Below, one piece after another: positions 18,736 through 27,943 of a stretch of DNA of 64,000 bases; within the stretch, counting starts at the first letter, position 1, and every line of letters begins with the position of its first letter. A model generated the notes under the pieces. The model was given only the letters and a program-made list of their open reading frames with translations, had not been told where the DNA came from and did no database searches. Source of the stretch: Xenophilus sp. AP218F (lineage in GTDB: Bacteria; Pseudomonadota; Gammaproteobacteria; Burkholderiales; Chromobacteriaceae); the NCBI GenBank assembly GCA_002213445.1, contig NJIE01000009.1, positions 1 through 64,000 on the forward strand, in the 5' to 3' direction. The translations under genes and the position numbers were made by a program.

Positions 18736-18765
18736 CATGGCCGCGCAAGCGGCCATGATTCTTTT
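18736..18765 (+). terminator. Probable terminator between the DedA gene and mutL
   Basis: ATGGCCGC-GCAA-GCGGCCAT, an 8-bp perfect stem followed by GATTCTTTTC. The T run is imperfect. Confidence 0.55.
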
Positions 18766-18789
18766 CAGTCCACGCACCACGACGCCGCC

Positions 18790-20640
18790 ATGAAACGCAT
18801 CCAACGCCTGCCCGACCACCTCGTCAACCAGATCGCCGCCGGCGAAGTGGTGGAACGTCCCGCCTCCGCCCTCAAGGAGATGCTGGAAAACAGCCTGGAC
18901 GCCGGAGCGAGCAGAATCAGCGTCGATCTGGCCCAGGGCGGCATCAAGCTGATCCGCGTCAGCGACAACGGCGCCGGCATCGCCGCCGAAGACCTGCCGC
19001 TGGCGCTGGATCGCCACGCCACCAGCAAGATCGCCTCGCTGGAAGACCTGGAATCGGTGGCCACGCTGGGCTTTCGCGGCGAGGGTCTGGCCAGCGTGGC
19101 TTCGGTGTCGCGGCTGACGCTGGTGAGCCGCCCGCACGACGCCGAGCACGCGCACCAGATCATCGCCATCGACGGCTCGCTGCATCCGGTGGAGCCGGCG
19201 GCGCACGCGCCCGGCACCAGCGTGGAAGTGGTGGACCTGTATTTCAACACCCCGGCCCGGCGCAAATTCCTGAAAAGCGAGAACACCGAGTATGCGCATT
19301 GCGAAGCCACTTTCGAGCGCATCGCGCTGGCGCATCCGCACGTTGAATTCATCCTGCGCCACAACGGCAAGGCGATCTGGCGGCTGCCGCGGCAAAGCCT
19401 GGCGGAACGGGTGGCGGCGATGCTGGGCAAGGATTTCGTGCAGGCGTCCATCGAGGTGGACAGCGCCGCCGGCCCGTTGTCGCTGGCCGGCTTCGTCGCC
19501 TCGCCCACCTACTCCAAGGCCAGCCGCGACGCGCAGTATTTCTACGTCAACGGCCGCTTCGTGCGCGACAAGACCGCGCAGCACGCGCTGCGCCAGGCCT
19601 ATCGCGACGTGCTGCACCACGAACGCCACCCGGTGTACGCGCTGTTCCTGACCATGGAGCCGGGCGGCGTGGACGTCAACGTCCACCCCACCAAGATCGA
19701 AGTGCGCTTCCGCGAATCGCAAGCCATCCACCAGTTCCTGTTCCACAGCGTGCACAAGGCGCTGGCCGGCACCAGCGCCGGCGCCGCGCCGACGGTGCGG
19801 ATGGACGAAGCCGAGGCCGCCGCGCCCATCGCCCCATCAGCGCAGCAGCCCGCGGCGCAGGCCGCGCGGCCGATGCCGTTCCAGACGCCCAGCTACCAGC
19901 AGCAGTCGATTCCGCTGCACGTGGCGCGCGAGTCCATCGGCGTCTACGACAAGCTGTTCTCCGGCGTGCGCGAAGAAGAACGCGCCCTCTCCCGCCCCGA
20001 GGCTCCGCCCTCCTTCGCGCCCGTCGCCGCGCTGCCGGCCCACGACCCGGACGGCATCCCGCCGCTGGGCTTCGCGCTGGCCCAGCTGCACGGCGTCTAC
20101 ATCCTCAGCCAGTGCCTGGAAGGCCTGATCCTGGTGGACATGCACGCCGCCCACGAGCGCATCGTCTACGAGCGCCTGAAGACCGCGCTGGAGTCCGACA
20201 GCATCCCGCTGCAACCGCTGCTGCTGCCGGTGTCCTTCGCCGCCGACCGCATGGAAGTGGCCACCGCTCACGAACACGGCGAGGCGATGAAAAAGCTGGG
20301 CGTGGAGCTGGCGCCGCTGTCGCCCACCCAGATCGCGGTGCGCGGCGTGCCGGTGTGGCTGAAGGACGGCGACCCGGTGGAGCTGGCGCGCGCGGTGCTC
20401 AAGGACGTGCGCGAACACGGCCTGTCCGCGGTGCTGACCGAACGCCGCAACGAGCTGTTGGCCACCATGGCCTGCCACGGCTCGGTGCGCGCCAACCGCC
20501 AGCTCACCCTGCCGGAAATGAACGCCCTGCTGCGCGACATGGAAGCCACCGAGCGCTCCGGCCAGTGCAACCACGGCCGCCCCACTTGGACGCGACTGAC
20601 GATGCGCGATCTGGACAAGCTGTTCATGCGCGGGCAGTAA
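18790..20640 (+). CDS. mutL: DNA mismatch repair protein MutL (with endonuclease motifs)
   Basis: A 616-residue MutL. The N-terminal GHKL ATPase (about 1-330) has EMLENSLDAGA and DNGAGI boxes and the GFRGEGLASV lid. A Pro/Ala-rich linker (about 335-430) precedes the C-terminal dimerisation domain. That domain carries DMHAAHERIVYE (about residue 450), matching the MutL endonuclease motif DQHA-x2-E-x4-E with Met in place of Gln, plus TMACHGSVRANR and QCNHGRPTW, which match the other zinc/nuclease motifs. It is therefore probably a nicking MutL of the kind found in bacteria without MutH. The next gene begins 4 nt after its stop. Confidence 0.97.
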   Translation: MKRIQRLPDHLVNQIAAGEVVERPASALKEMLENSLDAGASRISVDLAQGGIKLIRVSDNGAGIAAEDLPLALDRHATSKIASLEDLESVATLGFRGEGLASVASVSRLTLVSRPHDAEHAHQIIAIDGSLHPVEPAAHAPGTSVEVVDLYFNTPARRKFLKSENTEYAHCEATFERIALAHPHVEFILRHNGKAIWRLPRQSLAERVAAMLGKDFVQASIEVDSAAGPLSLAGFVASPTYSKASRDAQYFYVNGRFVRDKTAQHALRQAYRDVLHHERHPVYALFLTMEPGGVDVNVHPTKIEVRFRESQAIHQFLFHSVHKALAGTSAGAAPTVRMDEAEAAAPIAPSAQQPAAQAARPMPFQTPSYQQQSIPLHVARESIGVYDKLFSGVREEERALSRPEAPPSFAPVAALPAHDPDGIPPLGFALAQLHGVYILSQCLEGLILVDMHAAHERIVYERLKTALESDSIPLQPLLLPVSFAADRMEVATAHEHGEAMKKLGVELAPLSPTQIAVRGVPVWLKDGDPVELARAVLKDVREHGLSAVLTERRNELLATMACHGSVRANRQLTLPEMNALLRDMEATERSGQCNHGRPTWTRLTMRDLDKLFMRGQ

Positions 20641-20644
20641 GCGC

Positions 20645-21468
20645 ATGCGGGTCAGCGTGCTGGCAGAAAACCACAGCCGCCAGCCGGGTTTGAGCGCGGA
20701 AGCCGGCCTGGCGCTGCTGATCGAAGACGGCGAGCGGCGCATCCTGTTCGACACCGCCCGCAGCGGCCTGCTGCTCGACAACGCGGCGCGGATGGGGCTG
20801 GATCTGTCGCGCCTCAGCCATCTGGCGCTGTCGCACGGGCATTACGACCACAGCGGCGGCCTGGCCGCGCTGCGCGCGCAGCTGGCCCCTCACGCCCGGC
20901 CGCAATTGATCGCCCACCCGCACCGCACGCCTTTCTGGCGCGCGAAGCCCGGCTTGGCCGACGGACGCTGCGCCAACTGGGCATGCCCGAAATCCCGGCG
21001 CGGCTGACGCAGATGTTTGATTTGCGACTGCATAGCCAGCCCTATGCTTTCGCGCGCCGTTACCTGTTCCTGGGCGGCATTCCGCGCAATCGTTACCGCG
21101 AAGGTCGGCGCGCCATGGGCGTTTTGCGCCAGGCTGACGGCAGCGTCGCACCCGACTTGGTCGCCGACGACTCCACGCTGGTCTGCCGCACCGACAGCGG
21201 GTTGACCATCTTCAGCGGCTGCGCCCATTCCGGCATCCGCCACGTCGCCGACTACGCCATGGAAGCGTGCGGCGACAGCCGAGTGCGCGCGGTGATAGGC
21301 GGCTTTCACTTGCGCAGCGCCAGCCCGCTGCAAGTATGGCGCGCGCGACGCTATTTCCAGTCGCAGTCGGCGCCGGCCCTGTACGCCTGCCACGGCTCGG
21401 GCTACGCCCGCCGCTTCCTGCCGCGCCAGCATGCCATCGCCGTCGGCAGCCAGCTGCGTTTCGATTAG
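20645..21468 (+). pseudogene. Frameshifted MBL-fold metallohydrolase (COG1237-like)
   Basis: Two overlapping open frames together encode one metallo-beta-lactamase-fold protein. The first (20645-21007) carries the metal motif LSHGHYDHSGG. The second carries IFSGCAHSGIRH and IGGFHLRSAS and ends at 21468. The second frame can be read back to about 20929 as AFLAREARLGRRTLRQLGMP, which continues naturally from AHPH in the first frame. Codons shift back by one base around 20921-20935, equal to one missing base. No slippery heptamer is present there, so a mutation or sequencing error is more likely than programmed frameshifting. Relatives with both motifs hydrolyse or bind pterin-like or other phosphoesters; the activity here is unknown. 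It starts 4 nt after mutL. Confidence 0.85.
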
Positions 21469-21570
21469 GATTCGACAGAAAAACGCTTGAGGCGGATGCG
21501 ACGGACGCTGCCGACGAGGGTCCAAACCGTGACCGCGTTTCTGCTCGCCGCGACGGCGAACTAGGCGCGG

Positions 21571-22860
21571 CTACAGGTAATCCAGCATCCGGTAGTAGGC
21601 CATGCCCAACACCAGCGCCGGCGTGCGCAGCAGCTTGCCGCCGGGGAAGGGCCGGTGGCGGATTTTCTCGAACAGGTCGAGCCGGGCGGCGGTGCCGGCG
21701 ATGGCTTCGGCCACCACCTTGCCGGCGAGGCCGGTGATGTTGACGCCGTGGCCGGAGAAGCCTTGCAGGTAATAGATATTGCCGCCCAGCCGGCCGAAGT
21801 CCGGCGCGCGGTTGACGGTGATGTCGCAAAAGCCGCCCCAGGCGTAGTCCACCTTGACGTCGGCCAGTTGCGGAAAGACGCGCAGCATGTCCTGGCGCAT
21901 CGCGCCGGCAAGGTCGTGCGGCTCGCGGCCGGAGTAGCTCACCTTGCCGCCGAACAGCAGCCGGTGATCGGCCGACAGGCGGTAATAATCGAGCACGAAA
22001 TTGGTGTCGCACACCGCCATATTGTCGGCGATCAGCGCGCGGGCGCGCGCATCCCCCAAGGGCTCGGTGGCGATCACATAGGTGCCGGCCGGCATGATGC
22101 GCCGCTCCAGCTCCGGCGCCAGCGCGCCGATGTAGGCATTGCAGGCCAGCACCATGTGCCGGCAACGCACGCCGCCCTGCTCGCACGCCGCGCGCGGCGC
22201 GTCGCCGCGCTCCAGCCGCAACACCGGCGTGTTCTCGTATATCCTCACCCCCGCCTCGCGCGCCGCCCGCGCCAGTCCCAGCGCGTAATTCAGCGGGTGC
22301 AGATGGCCGGAGCGCGGATCGAACAGGCCGCCGACGTAACGCGGGCTCGCCACCCGCTCGGCGATCTGGCTCTGATTCCACAGCTGCTGGCCGCCGTAGC
22401 CGTAGCGGCGCTCCGCTTCTTCCTGCCAATCGGCCAGCTCGCGCAGCTGGCGCGGCTTGACCGCCACGCTGACGTAGCCGCGCTGCCAGTCGCACGCGAT
22501 GCCGTGGCGAGTCACCCGCTGCTCGATGATGTCCACCGCCTCCACCGACATGTTCCACAGCAGCTTGGCCGCCTCGTCGCCCACCTGGCGGCGCAGGCTG
22601 TCGATATCGCTGGCGTAGCCGGCGATCACCTGGCCGCCGTTGCGGCCGGACGCGCCAAAACCGATGCGCGAGCCCTCCAGCAACACCACGCTGAAGCCCT
22701 TCTCCGCCAGATTCAGCGCCGCCGACAGGCCGGCCAGCCCGCCGCCCACCACGCACACGTCGCAATCCTCCTCCCCGCGCAAGAGAGGTTGTTCCGGCCA
22801 GGGATGGGCAGTGGCGGCGTAATAGGATGGAGCGTGCGGCTGATGGGCGAAACGCAGCAT
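21571..22860 (-). CDS. FAD-dependent amine oxidoreductase (gamma-glutamylputrescine oxidase, PuuB-like)
   Basis: A 429-residue DAO-fold flavoprotein. The dinucleotide-binding motif CDVCVVGGGLAGLSAALNLA is at about residue 32, and SGRNGGQVIAGY follows, as in PuuB/OrdL proteins. The C-terminal FAD site reads YYLQGFSGHGVNITGLAGK. Family members oxidise gamma-glutamylputrescine or related secondary amines; PuuB of E. coli is 426 residues. The ATG at 22860 has GAGG 6 nt upstream; a longer frame to 22920 lacks an RBS. It lies 78 nt downstream of a polyamine-transporter ATPase on the same strand, which supports a role in putrescine use. No other puu gene is in the window. Confidence 0.85.
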   Translation of the reverse strand: MLRFAHQPHAPSYYAATAHPWPEQPLLRGEEDCDVCVVGGGLAGLSAALNLAEKGFSVVLLEGSRIGFGASGRNGGQVIAGYASDIDSLRRQVGDEAAKLLWNMSVEAVDIIEQRVTRHGIACDWQRGYVSVAVKPRQLRELADWQEEAERRYGYGGQQLWNQSQIAERVASPRYVGGLFDPRSGHLHPLNYALGLARAAREAGVRIYENTPVLRLERGDAPRAACEQGGVRCRHMVLACNAYIGALAPELERRIMPAGTYVIATEPLGDARARALIADNMAVCDTNFVLDYYRLSADHRLLFGGKVSYSGREPHDLAGAMRQDMLRVFPQLADVKVDYAWGGFCDITVNRAPDFGRLGGNIYYLQGFSGHGVNITGLAGKVVAEAIAGTAARLDLFEKIRHRPFPGGKLLRTPALVLGMAYYRMLDYL

Positions 22861-22938
22861 GGGAACCTCGGATTCGGAATCAATGGGCAAAAACATGGCC
22901 GCTCCCGCGGCCATGGGCACGGCAAGACCGCGCCAGCG

Positions 22939-24111
22939 TCACATGGTCAGCACCACCGGCACGTCGCTGCGCCAGCTGACGTAGACCGGATCGCCCCAGC
23001 TGGGCGCGGTTTCGCCGGCGTCGTACCAGCGCGACGAAGGCACTATCGACTTGACCACCTTGCCGCCGGCCAGTTTCACGTGATAGATCGAATAGCTGCC
23101 GAGATAGGCGATGTCCTTGACCTCGCCGGCGGCGACATTGGGGCCGGGCGGCAACGCCTGCTTGTCCAGGCGCACGTCTTCGGGGCGGATGCTGGCCCAG
23201 ACGTGCATGCCCTTGGGGCCGGTGATGCCGTGGTCGATGTGGATGACGCCGCCCAGCTCCTGCGAATTGATCTCCACCTTGTCCGGCTCGTCCACCACCA
23301 CCGCGCCCTCGAACATATTGGTCTCGCCGATGAATTCCGCGGTGAAGCGACAGTTGGGGTATTCGTAGATCTCGGTCGGCGTGCCCACCTGCAGCAGCTT
23401 GCCCTCGCTCATGATGCCGATGCGGCTGGCCATCGTCATCGCTTCTTCCTGGTCGTGGGTCACCATGATGCAGGTCACGCCCACCGCCTCGATGGTGTTG
23501 ACCAGCTCCAGCTGGGTTTCCTGGCGCAGCTTCTTGTCCAGCGCGCCCAGGGGCTCGTCCAGCAACAGCAGCTTGGGCCGCTTGACCAGGCTGCGCGCCA
23601 GCGCCACCCGCTGCTGCTGGCCGCCGGAGAGCTGGTGCGGCTTGCGGCCGGCGTATTTGCGCATCTGCACCAGGTCCAGCATTTTGGCCACGCGTTCGGC
23701 GATTTCGTCCTTGCCCACCTTGTCCTGCTTGAGGCCGAAGCCCACGTTCTGCTCCACCGTCATGTGCGGAAACAGCGCGTAGTTCTGGAACATCATGTTC
23801 ACCGGGCGCTCGTAAGGCTGCAGCCCCTGCATGTCCTGCCCGTCCAGGATGATGCGCCCCGAGGTGGGCGTCTCCATCCCGGCCAGCATGCGCAGCAAGG
23901 TGGACTTGCCGCAGCCGGAGCTTCCCAGCAAGGCGAAGATTTCCTTCTTGCGGATATCCAGGTCGATATGGTCGACCGCCAGATGATCGCCGAACTTCTT
24001 CACCACGGCGCTGATGCGCAGGTACGAGGCCTCCGCCCCGCCCGCCTGCGCGCCGACATGGCTGGATGTGGCGGATGAAATGTTTTTTGCGGCCGCTACG
24101 GCTTCCGACAT
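22939..24111 (-). CDS. potG: Polyamine ABC transporter ATP-binding protein (PotG-like)
   Basis: A 390-residue ATPase. Walker A is GSSGCGKST, the Q loop FQNYALFPHMTVEQNV, the signature LSGGQQQRVALARSL and Walker B LLLLDEPLGALD, followed by the H loop VTHDQEEA. The last 110 residues form the TOBE regulatory domain. Length and the N-terminal extension fit PotG (377), the energising subunit of the putrescine importer PotFGHI. The start at 24111 has GGAGGGAG 7 nt upstream. Its usual partners PotF, PotH and PotI are not adjacent: downstream is the PuuB-like oxidase, upstream a 0.6-kb non-coding gap. It must either pair with permeases encoded elsewhere or be left over. Confidence 0.85.
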   Translation of the reverse strand: MSEAVAAAKNISSATSSHVGAQAGGAEASYLRISAVVKKFGDHLAVDHIDLDIRKKEIFALLGSSGCGKSTLLRMLAGMETPTSGRIILDGQDMQGLQPYERPVNMMFQNYALFPHMTVEQNVGFGLKQDKVGKDEIAERVAKMLDLVQMRKYAGRKPHQLSGGQQQRVALARSLVKRPKLLLLDEPLGALDKKLRQETQLELVNTIEAVGVTCIMVTHDQEEAMTMASRIGIMSEGKLLQVGTPTEIYEYPNCRFTAEFIGETNMFEGAVVVDEPDKVEINSQELGGVIHIDHGITGPKGMHVWASIRPEDVRLDKQALPPGPNVAAGEVKDIAYLGSYSIYHVKLAGGKVVKSIVPSSRWYDAGETAPSWGDPVYVSWRSDVPVVLTM

Positions 24112-24740
24112 GATCTGACTCCCTCCGACAGGAAGCGCCGCCCGCGCCAGCGGGGACGCCGAACAACTGCCCGCCCGCGACGGCAAGCGGTCAACGCTAC
24201 AAGGATAGGCAAGCCTGCCGCTTCCGGGCGCTTCCAGCCCTGCGCGGCGAAACCGGCTGATCTGCATGAAAAGATTAAACAAGCTCCAGGCGGGGGCTAT
24301 CGCCTCTCCACCTGGCCCTGCCTGCGGCCTAAGGGCTGGAAAGCGGCGAAAGGGCTGTCATGATGTCTCCTCTGTTGGTAGTTTCCCGACGCTCGCGCGT
24401 CAGGCGGCCGTCGTGCTTGGCGTCGGCATCTTGCAGGCAAGCCTATGCCACGTTTAATAAAATTGACAAGCGGCAACTGCGCCGCCTTGGCATTTCGCAT
24501 CGCCGCTGTGGCGTTCCCGCCGCATCCCGCAGCGCAGCAAGAAAAGCCCGCGCCATCCTTTCCGCCAACGCGGCGCGCCCCGCATCGGTGGACAAGCCGC
24601 CAGAACGCCCCGCCGCTTTTTCCAGACATGGGCAGAGCCGCGCCGCGGCGCTGGGCAGCGCCATGCCGTCAGTCCTAGAATGGAGAAACCAGCGGCCGCC
24701 GGCAACCGGCCACGGCAAGCTGCTTCCCGTGGAGCGCGTC
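24112..24740. other. 629-bp intergenic region between potG and the hydrolase gene
   Basis: This is the divergent promoter region for potG (minus) and the alpha/beta hydrolase (plus). Short open frames here have no coding character. I see a TTGACA at about 24464-24469 on the plus strand without a matching -10, and a small inverted repeat GACGCTCGCGCGTC at 24388-24401. No convincing gene, RNA or operator was found. Confidence 0.5.
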
Positions 24741-25529
24741 ATGTCTTTCGCCAATATTGCAGGACACCAGGTCTACTACGAGCTGAGCGGGCGCGGCGAG
24801 CGCACGCTGGTGCTGTTCAACGGCATCACCATGTCCACCGTGGCGTGGACGCTGCTGCTGCCGCAGCTGGAGCCGCACTTCCGGCTGCTGCGGCTGGACT
24901 TCCTGGGCCAGGGCCTGAGCGACCACCCTCCGGCCGAACACTACGCGCTGGCTGACCAGGCCGATCTCGCCGCCGGCCTCGTGGAACATCTGCAACTGGG
25001 GCCGGTCTATGTGGCCGGCCTGTCCTACGGCGGCATGGTGGCGCAGCACTTCGCCCATCGCCATCCCGAGCGGGCGGAGCGGCTGCTCTTGGCGGCCACG
25101 CTGGCCTGGGCCGACAGCGTCAACCACCGCATCGGCGACAGCTGGATCGCCGCCCATCACGGCGGCGGCCTTGAGCTGCGCTACGAGATCAGCGTGCCCT
25201 GGCTCTACTCCAGCCGTTTTCTGGCCAGCAACGCCGGCATGGTGGAAGACATGAAGGCGCTGGCCGGGCTCGTCAACTGGGAATCGGCCATCCGGCTGAT
25301 CAACGGCGTCAAGCAGCACGACGCCCGCACCTGGCTGCCGCAGCTGCGCCTGCCGGTGCATATCCTGGTGGGCGACGAGGACCGGCTGACACCCTTGTAC
25401 CAATCGCAACTGTTGCACAAACTGATACCGGACGCCGAGCTGGAAATCCTGCCCGGCGCCGGCCACGTGCTGCACATAGAGGCCGCAGAAGCCTTCGCCC
25501 GCAGCCTGATCCGCTTTAGCCAGAGCTGA
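24741..25529 (+). CDS. Alpha/beta-fold hydrolase (PcaD-like)
   Basis: A 262-residue soluble hydrolase. The nucleophile elbow is GLSYGG (about residue 95), the acid is in VGDEDRLTP, and the base is in GAGHVLHIEA. The oxyanion region LFNGITMS follows strand 3. It resembles 3-oxoadipate enol-lactonase and related C-C or ester hydrolases, but no other ring-cleavage gene is nearby. The ATG at 24741 has GGAG 7 nt upstream; the longer frame from 24360 is not supported. It lies 27 nt before an enoyl-CoA hydratase gene, so the two form an operon and may act on the same acyl or thioester substrate. Confidence 0.82.
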   Translation: MSFANIAGHQVYYELSGRGERTLVLFNGITMSTVAWTLLLPQLEPHFRLLRLDFLGQGLSDHPPAEHYALADQADLAAGLVEHLQLGPVYVAGLSYGGMVAQHFAHRHPERAERLLLAATLAWADSVNHRIGDSWIAAHHGGGLELRYEISVPWLYSSRFLASNAGMVEDMKALAGLVNWESAIRLINGVKQHDARTWLPQLRLPVHILVGDEDRLTPLYQSQLLHKLIPDAELEILPGAGHVLHIEAAEAFARSLIRFSQS

Positions 25530-25556
25530 AGCCGCCACTCCAAAGGGGGACAAGTC

Positions 25557-26345
25557 ATGAGCATGGAAGCCGTACTGCTGAGCGTGGATGCGCGCAATGT
25601 CGCCACCATCACCCTCAACCGCGCCGAACTGCACAACGCGCTGGACGACCAGACGCTGGGCCTGTTGCTGGCCACGCTGGAAACCGTGGCGGAAGACCCG
25701 GACATCCGCGCCGTGGTGCTCACCGGCAACGGCATTTCCTTTTCCGCCGGCCACGATTTGCAATGGCAGCAGCGGCTGTCCGACATGAGCCCGCAAGACG
25801 TGGAGCGCCACGCTCGCCAGACCGCGCGGGTGCTGCAAACGCTGGACACGTTGCCCAAGCCGACGCTGGCGCGAGTGCAAGGCTCGGCCTTTGGCCTGGG
25901 CGTGGCGCTGGTGGCGTGCTGCGACATCGCCATCGGCGTCTCCGAAGCGCTGTTCAGCCTGTCCGAAGTCAAGTTCGGCCAGATTCCGGCGCTCTCCTCG
26001 CCCTACCTGATCCGCGCCATCGGCGAGCGCGCCACCCGCCGCTACTGCATCAGCGCCGAGCGCTTCAACGCCGGCAAGGCCAAACGCCTGGGCCTGCTGC
26101 ATCAGGTGGTGGAAAGCGAAGAGCTGTGCGCCGCCACCAACCAGATGGTGAGCCAGCTGCTGATGAACAGCCCGGCGGCGATGCTGGCCGCCAAGCAACT
26201 GGTCACCGACCTGGCCGCGCGCGGCGTCAACGACGCCGCGGTGGAGGAAAGCATACGCCGCAGCGTGGCGGCGCGGCTCAGCGACGAAGGCCGCGAAGGC
26301 GTGCGCGCGCTGATCGAGATGCGCAAGCCTGGCTGGCTGCGCTGA
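25557..26345 (+). CDS. Enoyl-CoA hydratase/isomerase family protein (methylglutaconyl-CoA hydratase-like)
   Basis: A 262-residue crotonase-fold protein. The oxyanion-hole segments are SFSAGHDLQW and GSAFGLGVALVACCDIAI, followed by SEVKFGQIPALSSPYLIRAI. The latter resembles bacterial 3-methylglutaconyl-CoA hydratases (LiuC-type, leucine catabolism) more than classic enoyl-CoA hydratase, since the first catalytic Glu position is not Glu. The RBS GGGGGA is 6 nt before the ATG. It is the second gene of a two-gene operon with the hydrolase. Substrate is inferred only from family resemblance. Confidence 0.82.
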   Translation: MSMEAVLLSVDARNVATITLNRAELHNALDDQTLGLLLATLETVAEDPDIRAVVLTGNGISFSAGHDLQWQQRLSDMSPQDVERHARQTARVLQTLDTLPKPTLARVQGSAFGLGVALVACCDIAIGVSEALFSLSEVKFGQIPALSSPYLIRAIGERATRRYCISAERFNAGKAKRLGLLHQVVESEELCAATNQMVSQLLMNSPAAMLAAKQLVTDLAARGVNDAAVEESIRRSVAARLSDEGREGVRALIEMRKPGWLR

Positions 26346-26434
26346 GCGCGGGCAGGGCAAGGCCGGCCGCGGCTGGCCTTGCGCCGCCGCGGGTGCGACA
26401 ATGCCGGCATTGTCTGCCCTGATGTTTCCCGCCC

Positions 26435-27847
26435 ATGCAAAGCCACACTTTCTTCTGGCACGACTACGAAACCTTCGGCGCCGTGCCGCGCCGCGACCGC
26501 CCCTCCCAGTTCGCCGGCGTCCGCACCGACGCCGAATTGAACGAAATCGGCGAGCCTGTGATGCTGTACTGCCGCCCCGCTCCCGACTGCCTGCCCACCC
26601 TCCAGGCCTGCCTGCTCACCGGCATCACCCCGCAGCATTGCAGCCGGCACGGCGTGGCCGAGCACGAATTCGCCGCGGTGATCGAACGCGAACTGGCCGA
26701 GGCCGGCACCATAGGCGTGGGCTACAACTCCATCCGCTTCGACGACGAAGTCACCCGCTTCCTGTTCTGGCGCAACCTGATCGACCCCTACGCCCGCGAA
26801 TGGCAGAACCAGTGCGGGCGCTGGGACTTGCTGGACCTGGCCCGCGCCGCCTACGCGCTGCGCCCCGAGGGCATCAACTGGCCCCGGCACGAGGACGGCC
26901 GCGTCAGCTTCAAGCTGGAGCACCTCTCCGCCGCCAATGGCCTGGCGCACGAAGCCGCCCACGACGCCTTGTCCGACGTGCGCGCCACCATCGCGCTGGC
27001 GCGCCTGATCCGCCAGCTGCAGCCCAAGCTGTTCGATTTTTACCTGAGCTTGCGCAAGAAGGACGCGGTCAAGGTGCAACTGGCGCTGCACGACCCCAAG
27101 CCGGTGCTGCACATCTCAGGCATGTACGGCGTGGAGCGCGGCAACATGGCCATCGTCTGGCCGCTGGCTGCGCACCCGACCAACGCCAACGAGATCATCG
27201 TCTGGGACCTGGCCCACGACCCCGCCGAATTGCGCGGCCTGTCGCCCGAGGCCATCCGCGAGCGGATGTTCAGCCGCGCCGAAGACTTGCCCGAGGGCGT
27301 CGCCCGGCTGCCGATCAAGACCGTGCACATCAACAAGTCGCCGTTCGTGGTGGCCAATCTCAAGGTGCTCGGCGCCGAGCGCGCCGCAGACTTCGGCATC
27401 GACTTCGCCCTGATCGAACGCCACGCGCAACGGGCGCGCGCGCTGCCCGAACTCGCCCCGGTATGGCGCGGCGTGTTCCAGCGCGAAACGGGCGAGGCGC
27501 GCGACGTGGACGAAAACCTGTACGGCGGCTTCGTTTCCAACAACGACCGGCGCGCGCTGCAAAAGCTGCGCCGCCTGTCCGGCAAGGCGCTGGCTGGCGA
27601 AATGCCGCTGTTCGAGGACAGCCAGCTCGCCGAGCTGCTGTTCCGCTACCGCGCCCGCAACTTCCCGGACACGCTGTCGGCGACGGAAGCCCAACGCTGG
27701 CAGCAGTGGCGGCGCGCCCGGCTGGAGCAAAGCCTGCCCGCCTACCAGGCCGAACGCGCCGAACTGCTGTCGGGCGAGCTCTCCTCCGCGCAGCAAGCCA
27801 TCCTGCAAAGCGTGGACGATTACGTGGCCGGCCTGCTCCCGGCCTAA
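26435..27847 (+). CDS. sbcB: Exodeoxyribonuclease I
   Basis: A 470-residue 3'-5' single-strand DNA exonuclease. The DEDDh catalytic motifs are FWHDYETFG (Exo I), GYNSIRFDDEV (Exo II) and HDALSDVRATIALA (Exo III, with His and Asp). The SH3-like and C-terminal helical domains follow. Length matches E. coli ExoI (475). It works in recombination and mismatch repair as a partner of RecJ and UvrD; MutL is encoded 6 kb upstream. It appears to be a single-gene unit. Confidence 0.96.
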   Translation: MQSHTFFWHDYETFGAVPRRDRPSQFAGVRTDAELNEIGEPVMLYCRPAPDCLPTLQACLLTGITPQHCSRHGVAEHEFAAVIERELAEAGTIGVGYNSIRFDDEVTRFLFWRNLIDPYAREWQNQCGRWDLLDLARAAYALRPEGINWPRHEDGRVSFKLEHLSAANGLAHEAAHDALSDVRATIALARLIRQLQPKLFDFYLSLRKKDAVKVQLALHDPKPVLHISGMYGVERGNMAIVWPLAAHPTNANEIIVWDLAHDPAELRGLSPEAIRERMFSRAEDLPEGVARLPIKTVHINKSPFVVANLKVLGAERAADFGIDFALIERHAQRARALPELAPVWRGVFQRETGEARDVDENLYGGFVSNNDRRALQKLRRLSGKALAGEMPLFEDSQLAELLFRYRARNFPDTLSATEAQRWQQWRRARLEQSLPAYQAERAELLSGELSSAQQAILQSVDDYVAGLLPA

Positions 27848-27943
27848 GCCCGGGCGACGCGCCGCCCGCATTTTCGCGCGGGCGGCCACAAGCGCGACAA
27901 ACTGGCCTTATAATCGCAGCCTTGATTCCGCGACGAGAAAAAA

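Noticed and set aside
20921-20945. Programmed -1 frameshift in the MBL-fold gene
   Set aside because: No X-XXY-YYZ slippery heptamer or obvious downstream stimulator is present.
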